Shown here: positions 53,748-63,757 of the stretch, piece after piece
Layout of the letters: every line of letters begins with the position of its first letter
How positions within the stretch are numbered: the stretch's first letter is position 1
NCBI GenBank assembly: GCA_023053575.1
Contig: JAKZAP010000022.1
Coordinates: forward strand, 18,290,489-18,354,488
DNA: 64,000 nucleotides
From: Branchinecta lynchi
Taxonomy: Eukaryota > Arthropoda > Branchiopoda > Anostraca > Branchinectidae
Reading direction: 5' to 3'
Made by a program: the position numbers and the translations under genes
Notes under the pieces: generated by a model
Databases searched by the model: none
What the model saw: only the letters and a program-made list of their open reading frames with translations
Told to the model about the DNA's origin: nothing

Positions 53748-53950
53748 GCGATATGTTCAACATTAGGCCCAACCATCCGTCACTTTGGGACTGAAAATCA
53801 TTAACGACAATTTGCTACTTCTAAAGAGCAAGTTTTTCGCTTATTTCTCGTCGTGCCGCGAAGACGGTGTTATGCGAAACTAAAAGTGTCAGCTATCGTA
53901 AAATATTCGTACATAAACCATTTCGACTGCGGTTTGTCATTTGAGTTTGT

Positions 53951-53956
53951 AATAAA
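53951..53956 (+). promoter_or_regulatory. poly(A) signal AATAAA
   Basis: AATAAA 204 bases after the stop of exon 53630-53747, in AT-rich sequence. It is placed as expected for the 3' end of gene 3. Confidence 0.5.
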
Positions 53957-53977
53957 GCAAAACCTAAGTGTGTATCC

Positions 53978-54012
53978 AAGGCCGTATCCAGGGGGGGGGG
54001 ATTAAGGGGTTG

Positions 54013-54048
<36 letters not shown>
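53978..54048. repeat. G/C homopolymer block
   Basis: CCGTATCCA, 10 G (53991-54000), ATTAAGGGGTTGA, then 35 C (54014-54048). The arrangement resembles the ends of hAT-type MITEs (CAG/CCAGGGGG), but no partner end was found. Confidence 0.55.
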
Positions 54049-54049
<1 letters not shown>

Positions 54050-54059
54050 AAACATACGC

Positions 54060-54560
54060 AAATATTCATTTTTATAGGCTTTTACCTCTGAGGAAAAACA
54101 TGGTTAAAACAAAGCAGTTAAAACAGGGTAATTCGGAAGCATTTGCAATGCCTATACAGCTTGAGACTGTCAAAGTAGTTCCAGTGCAACGACCAGAGAC
54201 AGACAGATAGGGATTCAGCTGGTGTATAAATGAAAATGAGAAACAGCTACATATTTGACGGTGTTTATATCTTCCAGTAACTTATTTTGAGTTTTTTACA
54301 AAATTTCTGCCGAACCATCAGCAAGATTTTAGAGAAGAAAAGGTGTGTTCGCGAAGCTAGTCAACGCTCTCTGTCCCTCTGAATAATTGAAATTTGTAAT
54401 TATGTGTAATTATAATTTATTAATCAGTGTTTGGACCAGATTGACGGACTTGTTGCTATAGAGTGTTTTTTTTTGTGTGAATAGTCTTGACTGAGGTTAC
54501 GATTCTGAAGTAAGAAAAGGTACAGTTGTGTCCGGAATAATCATTCTCATTAGTTGTGTG
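54060..54560. other. unassigned sequence
   Basis: No gene or repeat recognised. Confidence 0.3.
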
Positions 54561-54566
54561 TTTGCA

Positions 54567-54990
54567 GATACCATGGTATCGGATACCACGGTAACTGGAT
54601 CAGCAATTAGTCGTTTTTGCAGTTACCCTGTTATCTGATACACGGCTGCTCTGCAAAAACGACTATTGCCAAGAGAGAAACTGACGTCCAGTTACATCAC
54701 AAGTGCCAAACTTCTTTCCCACCAATTTGACAAATTTGATAAAAGTGAGATGACTTTTTGGATACCACGATCAGTTACCACGATCGGACCGTGATATCAG
54801 AATATCAGATACTACGATAACTGCAAAAACGCCTTTTGTCAGTGGTATCAGATACCACGGTAACTACGAAAATGACTTTTGACAGTGGTACCAGATACCA
54901 CAGTAACTACGAAAACGACTTTAGACCATGGTATCAGATATCATGGTATCAGATATCATGGTATCAGATACCATGGTATCTGCAAAAAAG
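54567..54990. repeat. family H, GGTATCxGATACC palindromic repeat, copy 1
   Basis: Recurrent GGTATCAGATACCACGGTAACT...GCAAAAACGACTTTTGAC units of about 40-45 bases, with a central part (CAGTTACATCACAAGTGCC, TTTCCCACCAATTTGAC) shared with 61597-61955. Many units are near-palindromic; ATATCATGGTATCAGATATC repeats at the right edge. Confidence 0.72.
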
Positions 54991-54999
54991 GACTCATAA

Positions 55000-55470
55000 T
55001 GGTTTCTCCCATTATCCACCATATCGATCCACTAACAAGTGAACTAACATCTTTAATGGTTGCGTTGTTTCGTTCACAAATAATACCTGCTCGTCTCCCT
55101 TTCTCGATGGAAACTTACCTGGGTACTTCGTCGGCGCGTGGAGGAATTCGTACGGCTAAGGCTATCAATTAGATGAATTAGAGGCAGGGTCAAAATCCTC
55201 TTGAAAGTTCCGTTTGAAAAAATGCCGATGAAGTGTATTTGTCCTCGAGGTTTTTTTTGTTATACGGTTTCATCCTTATGCCACTTCGTAGCTTGATTGG
55301 AATCAGATCCCGATTCGGGCATAATACCTCAACTGATTTAACGGACCTCTAGGCTTTTTGTACCTTTTAGGTTTTGAATCTCATCTCGGCTTTGGGTACT
55401 AAAGTTGGAGTGGTACGGTCCGATTACTAACTAAATTGACTGTGTTTCAGGTGTTTCGCTTTCAGGTCTT
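55000..55470. other. unassigned sequence
   Basis: A minus-strand donor-like CCCAGGTAAGTTT near 55117 follows a short open frame, but no acceptor or partner exon was found. Confidence 0.3.
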
Positions 55471-55473
55471 TTA

Positions 55474-55900
55474 TTCAATTCAATTCAATTCACTTTATTC
55501 GAAAAACATGCGACGGACAGAGCCGATTATTAGTTTTTGTTGTCAACATGTATGTCAATCGATGAGCCAAAAATAACATGCACAAAAATACAATATATAC
55601 AATTGATAACTATTTTTCAGACTAAAAAATCGACCCGGCATTGAACAACTTAACAAACGAGGGCACAAAACTAAGCTCATAACGAGCATGTGAAGCAGTC
55701 ACAGGTTGAAGTTTCGGTACAGGCTCTGCAATGGACCTGCTTGGCCTTAACCGAGCCGGTTCATGTTGGGGCGGGAGGATATTTCGGTGAATGGGGCTCG
55801 ACAGGATTTTATGTCCAAAAGATAGGGAGAGTTTTAAACGACGGGAGTGAAGGGTTTGAAGTTGAAACTGATTAAGGAGGGATATGTATGGTACTTTCGG
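55474..55900 (-). pseudogene. LINE C-terminus with (GAATT)n tail
   Basis: A plus-strand TTCAATTCAATTCAATTCAC at 55477-55496 is the tail of a minus-strand LINE. Upstream the frame contains SLLNQFQLQTLHSRRLKLSL, then FGHKILSS, ending SFVKLFNAGSIF-stop. This is the same C-terminal layout (L..LxxRR..L..FGHK) as the plus-strand fragment at 3632-3994. Confidence 0.6.
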
Positions 55901-56049
55901 GACAGTCTCTCTCGGACAGTCTCTCTTGACAGTCTCACAACCTCTGTTCCTGATAGCAGTAAGCAGAATTTATTTGCACACAAAACTGACAGTAATAGCA
56001 TGCAGAAGTACTTGCAACTGCAATTACAAAAATAAGCAGAAAACACTTA

Positions 56050-56815
56050 CAGGCGGTAACGAACTATAAGAAAGAAACTGTAAGAAATCACTGTGGATAG
56101 GTACCGTTTGGAACTTTGCCAGTCTCCGAATAACCTTGAAACACGTGCTTACATGGACGTGTCTACACTTCGTCATAAATGCTTTCTTCACTTCCAACTA
56201 TCCCCAGCCGTAGATTCTCAAGCTCGCAGTCTTCTCTATTTGTAACATAAATCTCTGCTCTTTTATCATGCATAGGTGTATGCTTTTAATATATTTTTTT
56301 TTGTTTTTGAGAACTACCACTAGTACAATACCACTCATCAATGAACATCAAAAAGAAAAAAAAATTATGCATGATGGTTTGTCACTGGTTCGTTTTGTCT
56401 TGGAATTCTTTGTTCGTTTCAAAACAGTTATTCATTTCCGTCGAGCGAAAACTCTCACATGCAAGTAAGCTTAAAATACACGGAAGTGGACAGTTACACG
56501 TAAATATGCTGGCATGTCTACATTCGTTTGAAATAATAAAGGTTTACTTCCGACATCTGACCGGATTATAACAACGAGACGGCCACTGAAAATAAACTGT
56601 CCGAGCCGAAGTCGAGGCAGGTTACGAAAAATATCCGCCGAGCGCAGCGAGGTTGATATATTTAAATGGCCTTCGAGCTTTTTATACCGATATCAACTGA
56701 AATCAAGGTATGTTAACTATAATAACATTTTCACACATAATTTGTCTCCTTGGTTGCATCTATTTGCTACTTTTCTAGGGAATTTTTCTTTAATGAAATG
56801 AATGGCATGACAACC
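56050..56815. other. unassigned sequence
   Basis: Short ORFs without recognisable content. CCGAGCGCAGCGAGGTTGATAT near 56638 is a short GC-rich motif. No gene seen. Confidence 0.3.
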
Positions 56816-56821
56816 CTAGTC

Positions 56822-57730
56822 TACTGTAGAAATGTGAAAATTACTACTGTTGTGACCCGGGCATATAACAAGACATTCCTTATTCAACACTATCTTTTTC
56901 AGTTGTGACGAATTGGATGCCATCCAGCGGCGGATTCTTAAATAGATAGAATTAACCAAGCTTAAACCGGTGTTGCCACTGATTGCAGAATTCTGCGATC
57001 TGTGATACATTTTCGTTTCTATGACAAAGCGAGCAAGAACTCTGCGACCGGTTCCTTACTAGTAAACACAAAAATGAAGTATACAAGTTGAGGCCCGTAA
57101 TTATGAAGATGGTAAAGCTAGATTTCTTTTTAATAGTATGTGAAAAGGACCTAGTTTCGTAGGTGCCAGAATGTCATTGGGTTTTTTTTCGGCCAAAAGT
57201 CACAGGTTCCATCAGAAAAAGTGGCAGCACTAGAGCTTTTATTGATGGACTGTTTGAACAGAGCAAAGTCAAGAAAGAAAATTGTTGTAATTGCTCAGTA
57301 GCTCCCTTTTGGAGAGTAGAGAAAAACAAGTTGGAGTAAGTTGGAAGTAATGTCGTTCCAGTTGACAAGGTATGACCCAGATTGGTTGGCTAGGAAAGCA
57401 ACATTTTCTTTCAGTTTATGATGATTTTTTTCTACGATGTTCCCCAACATTTGTTTTTACTGTGTTATTGTTTAGTGTTTTTTCGTTTTTCTTTCTGAAA
57501 GTGATGTCTTTTATTTTATTTGTTTGTAGGTCAGACTGTATTTTTTCGGTAATCGAGGGAAATGCTCCAAAAACTTCTGCAGAGGACTTGATACGGCTTC
57601 GTATCATCCTCTCTGGAGGCTGATACGATGTCATATCAACCTCCCCAAAATTTATTGTGATAATATAATAACCTGTGGGACATAGGAATATATACCTTAC
57701 ATACCTGTTCGAGAAAAGTTATAAAACAAT
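56822..57730 (+). repeat. family E dispersed repeat, copy 2, uninterrupted
   Basis: Parallels 25536-26803 without the TTAA MITE: GTGAAAATTACTACTGTTG, GGATGCCATCCAGCGGCG, GCAGAATTCTGCGA, AGGTGCCAGAATGTCATTGG, GGCTAGGAAAGCAAC, GATACGGCTTCGTATCAT, GTTCGAGAAAAGTTAT. The end of the ORF at 57372-57623 lies inside it and is a repeat translation. Confidence 0.72.
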
Positions 57731-57880
57731 AACGTTCATTTAGTACCAGTTCACGAATTGAAGTCGCAATTCCATATCAGTTATATTGAAGCAGACACTG
57801 TTTTATTAAATTCAATTTTTTATTTTTATTTCCGTAACGTCATGACTTCCAGTTAAATTTGTTGTTTGTATTCCACTCAG

Positions 57881-57944
57881 GCAGATCAATGTAAAGGGAA
57901 AATAGCTAGTTGTGATCGATCTACTTATACTGTGTGGGAAGCAA
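57881..57944 (+). CDS. candidate penultimate exon, gene 4
   Basis: Acceptor TTGTATTCCACTCAG (57866-57880), donor GAAGCAA|GTAAAC (57944/57945). Reads 21 codons+1: ADQCKGKIASCDRSTYTVWE-A. The other two frames have stops. The overhang fits the exon at 57995 (joined codon AAT, Asn) across a 50-base intron. Confidence 0.48.
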
Positions 57945-57994
57945 GTAAACTTGACACATTTTTTATTTTATTTTTTTATTTTTGGCGCAGTTAG

Positions 57995-58062
57995 ATGATG
58001 TTCCTTTGACCAAGGCTGCTACCGGGTTGGATCCAGAAACCAAGCTGACAGCAGACAAATAA
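57995..58062 (+). CDS. candidate terminal exon, gene 4
   Basis: T-rich intron end and acceptor GGCGCAGTTAG (57984-57994). Reads DVPLTKAATGLDPETKLTAD-K and TAA (58060-58062), with an overlapping AATAAA at 58058-58063. Using the earlier AG at 57990 would break the phase. The protein tail is polar; family unknown. Confidence 0.48.
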
Positions 58063-58069
58063 AAATTCA

Positions 58070-58905
58070 CATATAGTATCTTACTCTCGCAGGCCCACCA
58101 GATCAGTTTGCCCTATTTCCTAATATAGTCGTTGAGATATTTCTCTTTGAGATTGCATATGCTCCAACTTCTTAACAATAGCTACTAAAAGATATAACCG
58201 TCATTTCGAATGTGTTAAGGAGTATGCAGGTTGAATGGTGGTGGCCATGGTAATTATTAGTTGGGTGCTGGAACGCCGATGTAAGACTTGACGACTTCCA
58301 TGGTAAATGTTATTGTTGTTTTAATTTCCCGTTATGTACGGAAATTTTGTGTGATGGCGCATCCAACCTGGAGTCCGTTTTCCAGTTTCCAGGCGATCCC
58401 GTCTTCTACGCACTTGTACTAAGAATACGAACCTTGATTAGTAGGCTATGTCAATCACAGCTTCTCAGATTCGACCATCAGTTTGTAAGGTTAAGGTTTT
58501 TGGGGGTTGGTGACCCCCAGTAAGGTCTACTTGACTTCGGTCTCTTGAGTTAATGGCTCAGTGAAGAGCCGCTGGTTTGAGTAGCGTTGAACTCGAAGCT
58601 GGCGTGGAGACGGTTAACGTAGAATATGGTAGCGTTTTATATTTTGTCGCTGCGGGTATGGATTCTCTTTCTATCTGCTATGTTAACAGTCTACCCGCTT
58701 TCTAAGGCCTAAATAAACCTCATGATCTCCCCAGACACAAGAGTTAGTTTACTTTTAAAACCCTTATAAAGGTGGAAGGTGGAAGGTGATGATGAAGAAG
58801 GTCTGAAGAGCCGGTGTTTTCTTGGCCTTGCGGTTGTGGTTGTGGTACCGCTCATTGGTACTCTTGTCTAGTTCCTGGTCGGGGTTATGTTCACGGAAGA
58901 ACGGT
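58070..58905. other. unassigned sequence
   Basis: No gene or element ends recognised in about 0.8 kb. Confidence 0.3.
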
Positions 58906-58916
58906 TGGGTCAGAAC

Positions 58917-59327
58917 TATAGTGTTGGGCGATATTCGATACGATAATCGAAATATCGATATTATTGAAAAATATCGATATTTCGATATTGACTTTTCAAA
59001 TATCGATATTTTCGATAGTTGCATTACGAGTGCAACAGCTGTATCATTCGGGATTTTCGGAATTAAAGAGAAACAGGGATTTCAAACTTGATTTCGGCTG
59101 GGGAGGAGAAACAGACTGGGAAGTAAAAGCGTGGAAATGCTACTATTTCTTAATGGGAATGTTTGATTTTGTTGATTTAGTTCAGTTTTTGTCTTGTTAA
59201 TTTTGTTGGTCCATGTAAAATGTAGCAGTATAAACAGTTTCGAATATCGGTTTACGATTATCGAAACATCGATAATCGAATATGAAAATATCAATATTTC
59301 GATATTCCTAAATATCGCCCAACACTA
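58917..59327. mobile_element. hAT-like MITE rich in TATCGATA
   Basis: GTCAGAAC is directly repeated (58909-58916, 59328-59335). The ends TATAGTGTTGGGCGATATT and AATATCGCCCAACACTA are inverted. The subterminal parts are nearly palindromic ATATCGATATTTCGAT runs. 411 bases, no ORF with meaning (those at 58764-59294 are internal shadows). The duplication length and AGTGTTGGGCGATAT end fit hAT MITEs known from many animals. Confidence 0.8.
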
Positions 59328-59339
59328 GTCAGAACTGCC

Positions 59340-59685
59340 CGACTAGTTGTTTTTCCGGATCCCACTTTCTTTCGAGTGGAGACATTCTTGTAGGGGCGGG
59401 GTCAGGGTTGAACTGTATCCCTTAGAACTGCCGACGTCTGATTGGCTGTTAGAACCGTTATGCTGCACTAGCTGTACATTATGCGGGTGACTTTGTTCTG
59501 CGGGATATTATTTAGTTGCCTCTTTGATTGATTGATTGATTGACCGTTTGAAATCGTCCTGAAGCTTGCGTGATTTATTGTTTGAAACTTGAGTTGGGGT
59601 AAAGAGCTGTCGAGCAATATCCGTTTGAAAGGACAGACAAATAAATCTAGCCCTATTGTAAAATAATAAATTCACTGGAACGATC
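59340..59685. other. unassigned; (TTGA)n run
   Basis: TTGATTGATTGATTGATTGACC at about 59524-59545 looks like a plus-strand retroposon tail. Nothing else recognised. Confidence 0.35.
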
Positions 59686-59689
59686 TCAA

Positions 59690-60485
59690 CTTCAGTTCAA
59701 TTCAATTCAAATATTTTATTGACCTCCAAGATCGGAGAGAATAAAGTGAAGTAAAGACATACAAATTGGCCCAAGATCTAATACTACTAAAAAACAATCT
59801 GGCCAAAGCATACTACATATACAAGAAAATAAAACTATACACACGCGTTAAACTATAGTAACTCTTTAACCGCTAAATATAGGTTATGAGTAAGAGAAGA
59901 CATTTTCGACAGAAATTTTTGTTGTTTTTTTCGTATAATTTGAAGTGAATCTTTCAAATGGTACAAATCTATAGCAGATGAAGTAGAATGGAATTTTGAA
60001 AGTCGACACAAAAATTTACCAAAATTAAATAAGTAGTTTTAGTATGCGCAATATTAGAATTAGAAAAATAAGGAAGCCAACTAGAAAATAAAAGGACTTG
60101 AGGTAGAGCAACCGTATTGAAGACGCGGGTAGACGATCTCCTAGTTAAATAATCTCTAACAGAAATAACACTACCGAAGCTCGCTGAAACTCTCGACCGA
60201 ACAGACTTCACCATATGAGCTCGGCAAAGGGATACTAATGGCCCATACGGAATTCCGAAATAAAAACAAGATTCAAGTGGCTTAAGGACTACATCATACA
60301 TCTTAATACTAAAAATATTATTAACTGGGTGAGCAGGCTTAGGACCAAAAATTAGGAGCTGACACTTTTCAGGACGAAATCTCGTAGCTTCAACCAGATT
60401 AACATAAGGATATGCTTGAATGGGTATTCTACATACTCCTCTAATTGACTTTGGTCCACAACTGTGTCATCGCTACCGATGTATA
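59690..60485 (-). pseudogene. LINE reverse transcriptase thumb/C-terminal fragment
   Basis: TTCAATTCAATTCAAAT at about 59697-59713 is the tail read from the minus strand; AATAAAGTGAAG is nearby. The frame 59969-60301 reads CFYFGIPYGPL...VRSRVSASFGSVISVRDYL...VFNTVALPQVLLFS. This parallels the 11872-13032 protein (YLGIPYSSN...IRRAFGAVIRLRGMY...IYTAVALPHILF). Further upstream a decayed motif C (YIGSDDTVV) is visible near 60480. Frames are broken. Confidence 0.68.
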
Positions 60486-60489
60486 ATGC

Positions 60490-61420
60490 AGCGATGTACA
60501 ACCATGGTCATCATGTAGCTTTCTTAAAGCGCGCAATGGTTTGCTAGGTCATTCCAAATATTCTTTTTCGGAATCAGGAAGCGTCACGCGATTTGATCAT
60601 CTTACGTTTCGATGTGTTGGTCATGCTCCCCCCGGACAAATGTACTTGTTGTAAATAGAAGCAGGCAGACAAGACGGTGTTTTTTCCTCGCGGTCTCGTA
60701 GGCGTGCGTAAATGCTGGAGAAAGTTCCCCGCTCTTCCGGATTTGTAATCATGCGCAGATGCGCTAATCGCAGAAAGTTCTGGCATGAACTCTGATTTCT
60801 TGGCGGAATATTCATTATGATGACTTCATAAACACTGATTTCTTGTGAAGATCCTACACTCTCTGCCAAATGCCAGATCAAGACGGGTTGATAATGAATC
60901 GCGTTTTTACTTCCTCCAACGGGAGTAAGATGTGAATAAACTTTAGCGGAAGTCTGTACGTTTTCTTACGGGACCTGAACATTCTTGACGCTCTCCGTAG
61001 CTTAAGTGTCAGTATTTTCTGAGCGCGTTTAGCTATGTAAATTGGGTGTAGTGATACAAGTTTGGCACGGCTTTTGAAGCGGTCGAGTCTTCCGGGATTG
61101 CAAGGTTGTTTTGAATCTTGTCTGTACTCGGATTGTCATTGCTTTTGGCATTTAAACAGAGGTCTTTCCGCACTGCATTACGATTTACCGGACTGGAATC
61201 CATGCCTTGATTTTCCGCACCATTCCCCACCGAGAAGTTTAAAGCACAGCTCACACTATAATAATACTGTTTATGTACCACTATTCTAAAGCAGCTGAAA
61301 TGAAATCTCTGCTTTTAATAAAGTATCCACGACTTTTGCTGTTTTAAGCCTTTATACCGGCCCATTGACTTCTAGCAAAAAGAAGACAAACTTAAGTAAA
61401 GCCAGGCTTTTCGTCGAGAT
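60490..61420. other. unassigned sequence
   Basis: CTTAAAGCGCGCAATGG near 60518 is a family D scrap. Short ORFs (60574-60881, 61033-61289) have no recognised content. Confidence 0.3.
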
Positions 61421-61424
61421 ATCT

Positions 61425-61560
61425 GATTTGTTAGGATCCCAAAGCGCTAGTGACCGCGCCAGTGACAGGTAGGCTACCCGTGATCCATTGTGTCCGTCCG
61501 TCTGTCCCCATCATTCCCTGTCGTCTGAAGGGAACCTTAAAGTTTATATCGAAAAGGGCT
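61425..61560 (+). repeat. family C left-end fragment
   Basis: TAGGATCCCAAAGCGCTAGTGAC, GTGTCCGTCCGTCTGTCCCC and GTCTGAAGGGAACCTTAAAG match the first ~130 bases of family C. Confidence 0.55.
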
Positions 61561-61596
61561 CAGATGGGATAATCATAGTTGCTTTTTTGGAGACAT

Positions 61597-61955
61597 CATG
61601 GTATCTGTTACCACGGTAACTGGATCTGCAATTAGTTGTTTTTGCAGTAGCCGTGGTATCTGATATACGGTTGCTCTGCAAAAGCTACAATTGCCGAAAT
61701 TGCACTTTTCAAGGTTATCCCAAAAGAAAAACTGATATTCAGTCACATCACTAAGTGCCAAATTTCTTTCCCAACAATTTGACAAAAATTGATGAAAGTA
61801 AGATGACTTTTCCAGATACCACGATCAGGTACCATGGTAACTGGTCAGATACCACGATATCTACAAAAACGTCTTTTGACCGTGGTATCAGAAACCACGA
61901 TAACTGCAATAACGCCCTTAGACCGTGGTATCAGATACCATGTATCTACAATAAC
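61597..61955. repeat. family H palindromic repeat, copy 2
   Basis: Same order of landmarks as 54567-54990: ATGGTATCTGTTACCACGGT, GCAATTAGTTGTTTTTGC, GTCACATCACTAAGTGCC, TTTCCCAACAATTTGAC, then GGTATCAGATACCA units. It is somewhat shorter at the right end. Confidence 0.72.
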
Positions 61956-61989
61956 TCAACTCATGTTACCCATAACTTACTCACTTAAA

Positions 61990-62625
61990 TATGCTTGATG
62001 ACCTGATGAAATGCGTTACTTCGTAGTTCCGCTATTCCAAATGACCGATTTTCGAATAGTGGACTTTGCCTGCCGAGTTTCTGGTGCTTCTGTGCGCTTG
62101 TACCTATGTCGTAGGCTTGATAATGAGTTATGAAAATTTTGTATTCAGGCACTAAGCAGTCATCACTGAACGCTACGCTCACCACTAGCCACCAGGTTGC
62201 CACATCAGATATATTTAGGAGTGACTTTTGGCCCAAAACAGAGAGTGATTTGGGAGGGAAATTTATTTTCACGAAATGTTCACTTCTGGTCGGAATCCAT
62301 GCTGCAAAAATGACGCATTTGGTCATTTCTGAAATAGAGTTGTCCTACGTAGGACAAGAGTGACAAAAACAAAATGGAGTGACAATTCACAGTATCGTGC
62401 GACATGTGGCAACCCTGCTGGCCACTGGAAAGCCTCGTTTGTGTTGAGAATAAATTTCTGCGTCATAGTAGAATTTGCATTGTGTGGACGGCATATATAT
62501 TATTAGGAATATATATTAGTGGAAAATAAAAAAATCCCTTGGCAGAATGCAAATAACTCGGTGTATTTACGTTAAATGATACAAGAATAAGTTGACTTTT
62601 CAGTTAAACTTCAACTATTAAAAGG
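61990..62625 (+). repeat. family I dispersed repeat, copy 2, interrupted
   Basis: GATGAAATGCGTTACTTCG, TGCGCTTGTACCTATGTCG, then after an insertion GGCCACTGGAAAGCC, AAATCCCTTGGCAGAA, ACGTTAAATGATACAAG. Parallels 29388-29780. The middle is split by the element at 62194-62416. Confidence 0.6.
62194..62416. mobile_element. small MITE with GGTTGCCACAT ends
   Basis: AGGTTGCCACAT at the left and ATGTGGCAACCCT at the right are inverted. The block is absent from the sister family I copy at 29388-29780. 223 bases, no ORF with meaning (62130-62363 crosses it). A target duplication is not clear. Confidence 0.55.
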
Positions 62626-62629
62626 TTCG

Positions 62630-63540
62630 GTATACTTTTTCAACTTGGTTTGCGAATTTTTTGGGTAAACTATAGCTCATAGTTGAGGTTTTAGGGCTCA
62701 AAATCCTAAATCAGGGGCTGGGTAAATGACTTAGGCATGAAATAGAACGATGGAGGCGTGTTAAGTGCTATGTTCTGGCTAATGAGAATGTCCATTTAGG
62801 GGTAAGCAGATACGAATGAATAACTGAATATATTACCGAATGAATGCTTACTAATTTCTCGACTCTTCTTGCCGGGAAATGTGCACCGAACTCCGCAAGA
62901 AACGGAATTTCGGTAAAAATAAGTTTTTTCGAAAGAGTGGGTAAAACAAAAGTTATTCCGAAGCCAACAAGAACGTCGAAAAAGGGATAATAAAGCATCT
63001 TTCTGTGTGTGTTTTTTTTTTTTTTTTTTTGCGAAAGAAATCTAACGACTTGGGCCTCGGGTGCGTAAACTGTATCGAATCTGGTAAAAAAAAAAACGAA
63101 TGAAAGCTGTAGTTAAATAATAGTTCGCCCTCTGCAGCTGTTTCAGTTTAATTGTTAACTTGATTGGGAGAAAGACTAAAAGACGAACAACGGAAATCAT
63201 GTAAGTATATTTAGGCTACAGCACACAAAATGTTTTACAACAAAAGATAGTTAAGTATACAGATAATAATCATGGAAAAAGGCGTACGAAACGTTTATTG
63301 CATCTGCCGTGATAAAAATCCAGTAGCTCGATAAGGTCTAATGATCTTATATTTAAGGTCATAGGGTAAGAATTTAATTAAATGATTCTCGTTGTTAGCA
63401 GTAATCACATGGGTGATCAAAGTGTATTTTGTTTCGTCTATAGCTTAAATAAACATTATAATTGTCAACCCTAGCCTTCATTTCAACCACAACCGCAGAC
63501 ACGTGGTTGACCACAGTATCGATACAGTATATTGAATCAG
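62630..63540. other. unassigned; weak family C resemblance
   Basis: TTTAGGGGTAAGCAGATACGAA and TCTTGCCGGGAAATG near 62795-62880 faintly recall a family C monomer. T run of about 18 near 63010-63030. No gene recognised. Confidence 0.3.
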
Positions 63541-63547
63541 AGCACAG

Positions 63548-63757
63548 TTTGTTTACGTAAAAAGTGAAAGTGAAGCGTGTCCTGATAAAGCGAAACAGAT
63601 GACGAAAGTCAAGTTCAAAGTCGATGGATTCTGGTTTTCTCTCGTTAAGGTCAACCTACCCGAATCGGGTTTCGGCCGACCTTGCGGTATACAACTAACT
63701 GTAGTGGAAACAATAAATCCGCCCTTTTTTTGTAAAACCACATGTCTTCCTCTGTAG
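63548..63757 (+). CDS. candidate coding segment, unidentified
   Basis: After GAATCAGAGCACAG the plus strand is open for 69 codons to TAG (63755-63757): FVYVKSESEACPDKAKQMTK..., then VDGFWFSLVKVNLPE and QLTVVETINPPFF. Composition is protein-like and the first Met is internal (63598). The opposite strand is also open (63553-63792), so one of the two must be a shadow. No domain recognised. Confidence 0.3.
   Translation, partial: FVYVKSESEACPDKAKQMTKVKFKVDGFWFSLVKVNLPESGFGRPCGIQLTVVETINPPFFCKTTCLPL

Noticed and set aside
58764..59294. Isoleucine/serine-rich ORFs on both strands
   Set aside because: They are produced by the ATATCGAT palindromes of the hAT-like MITE at 58917-59327.
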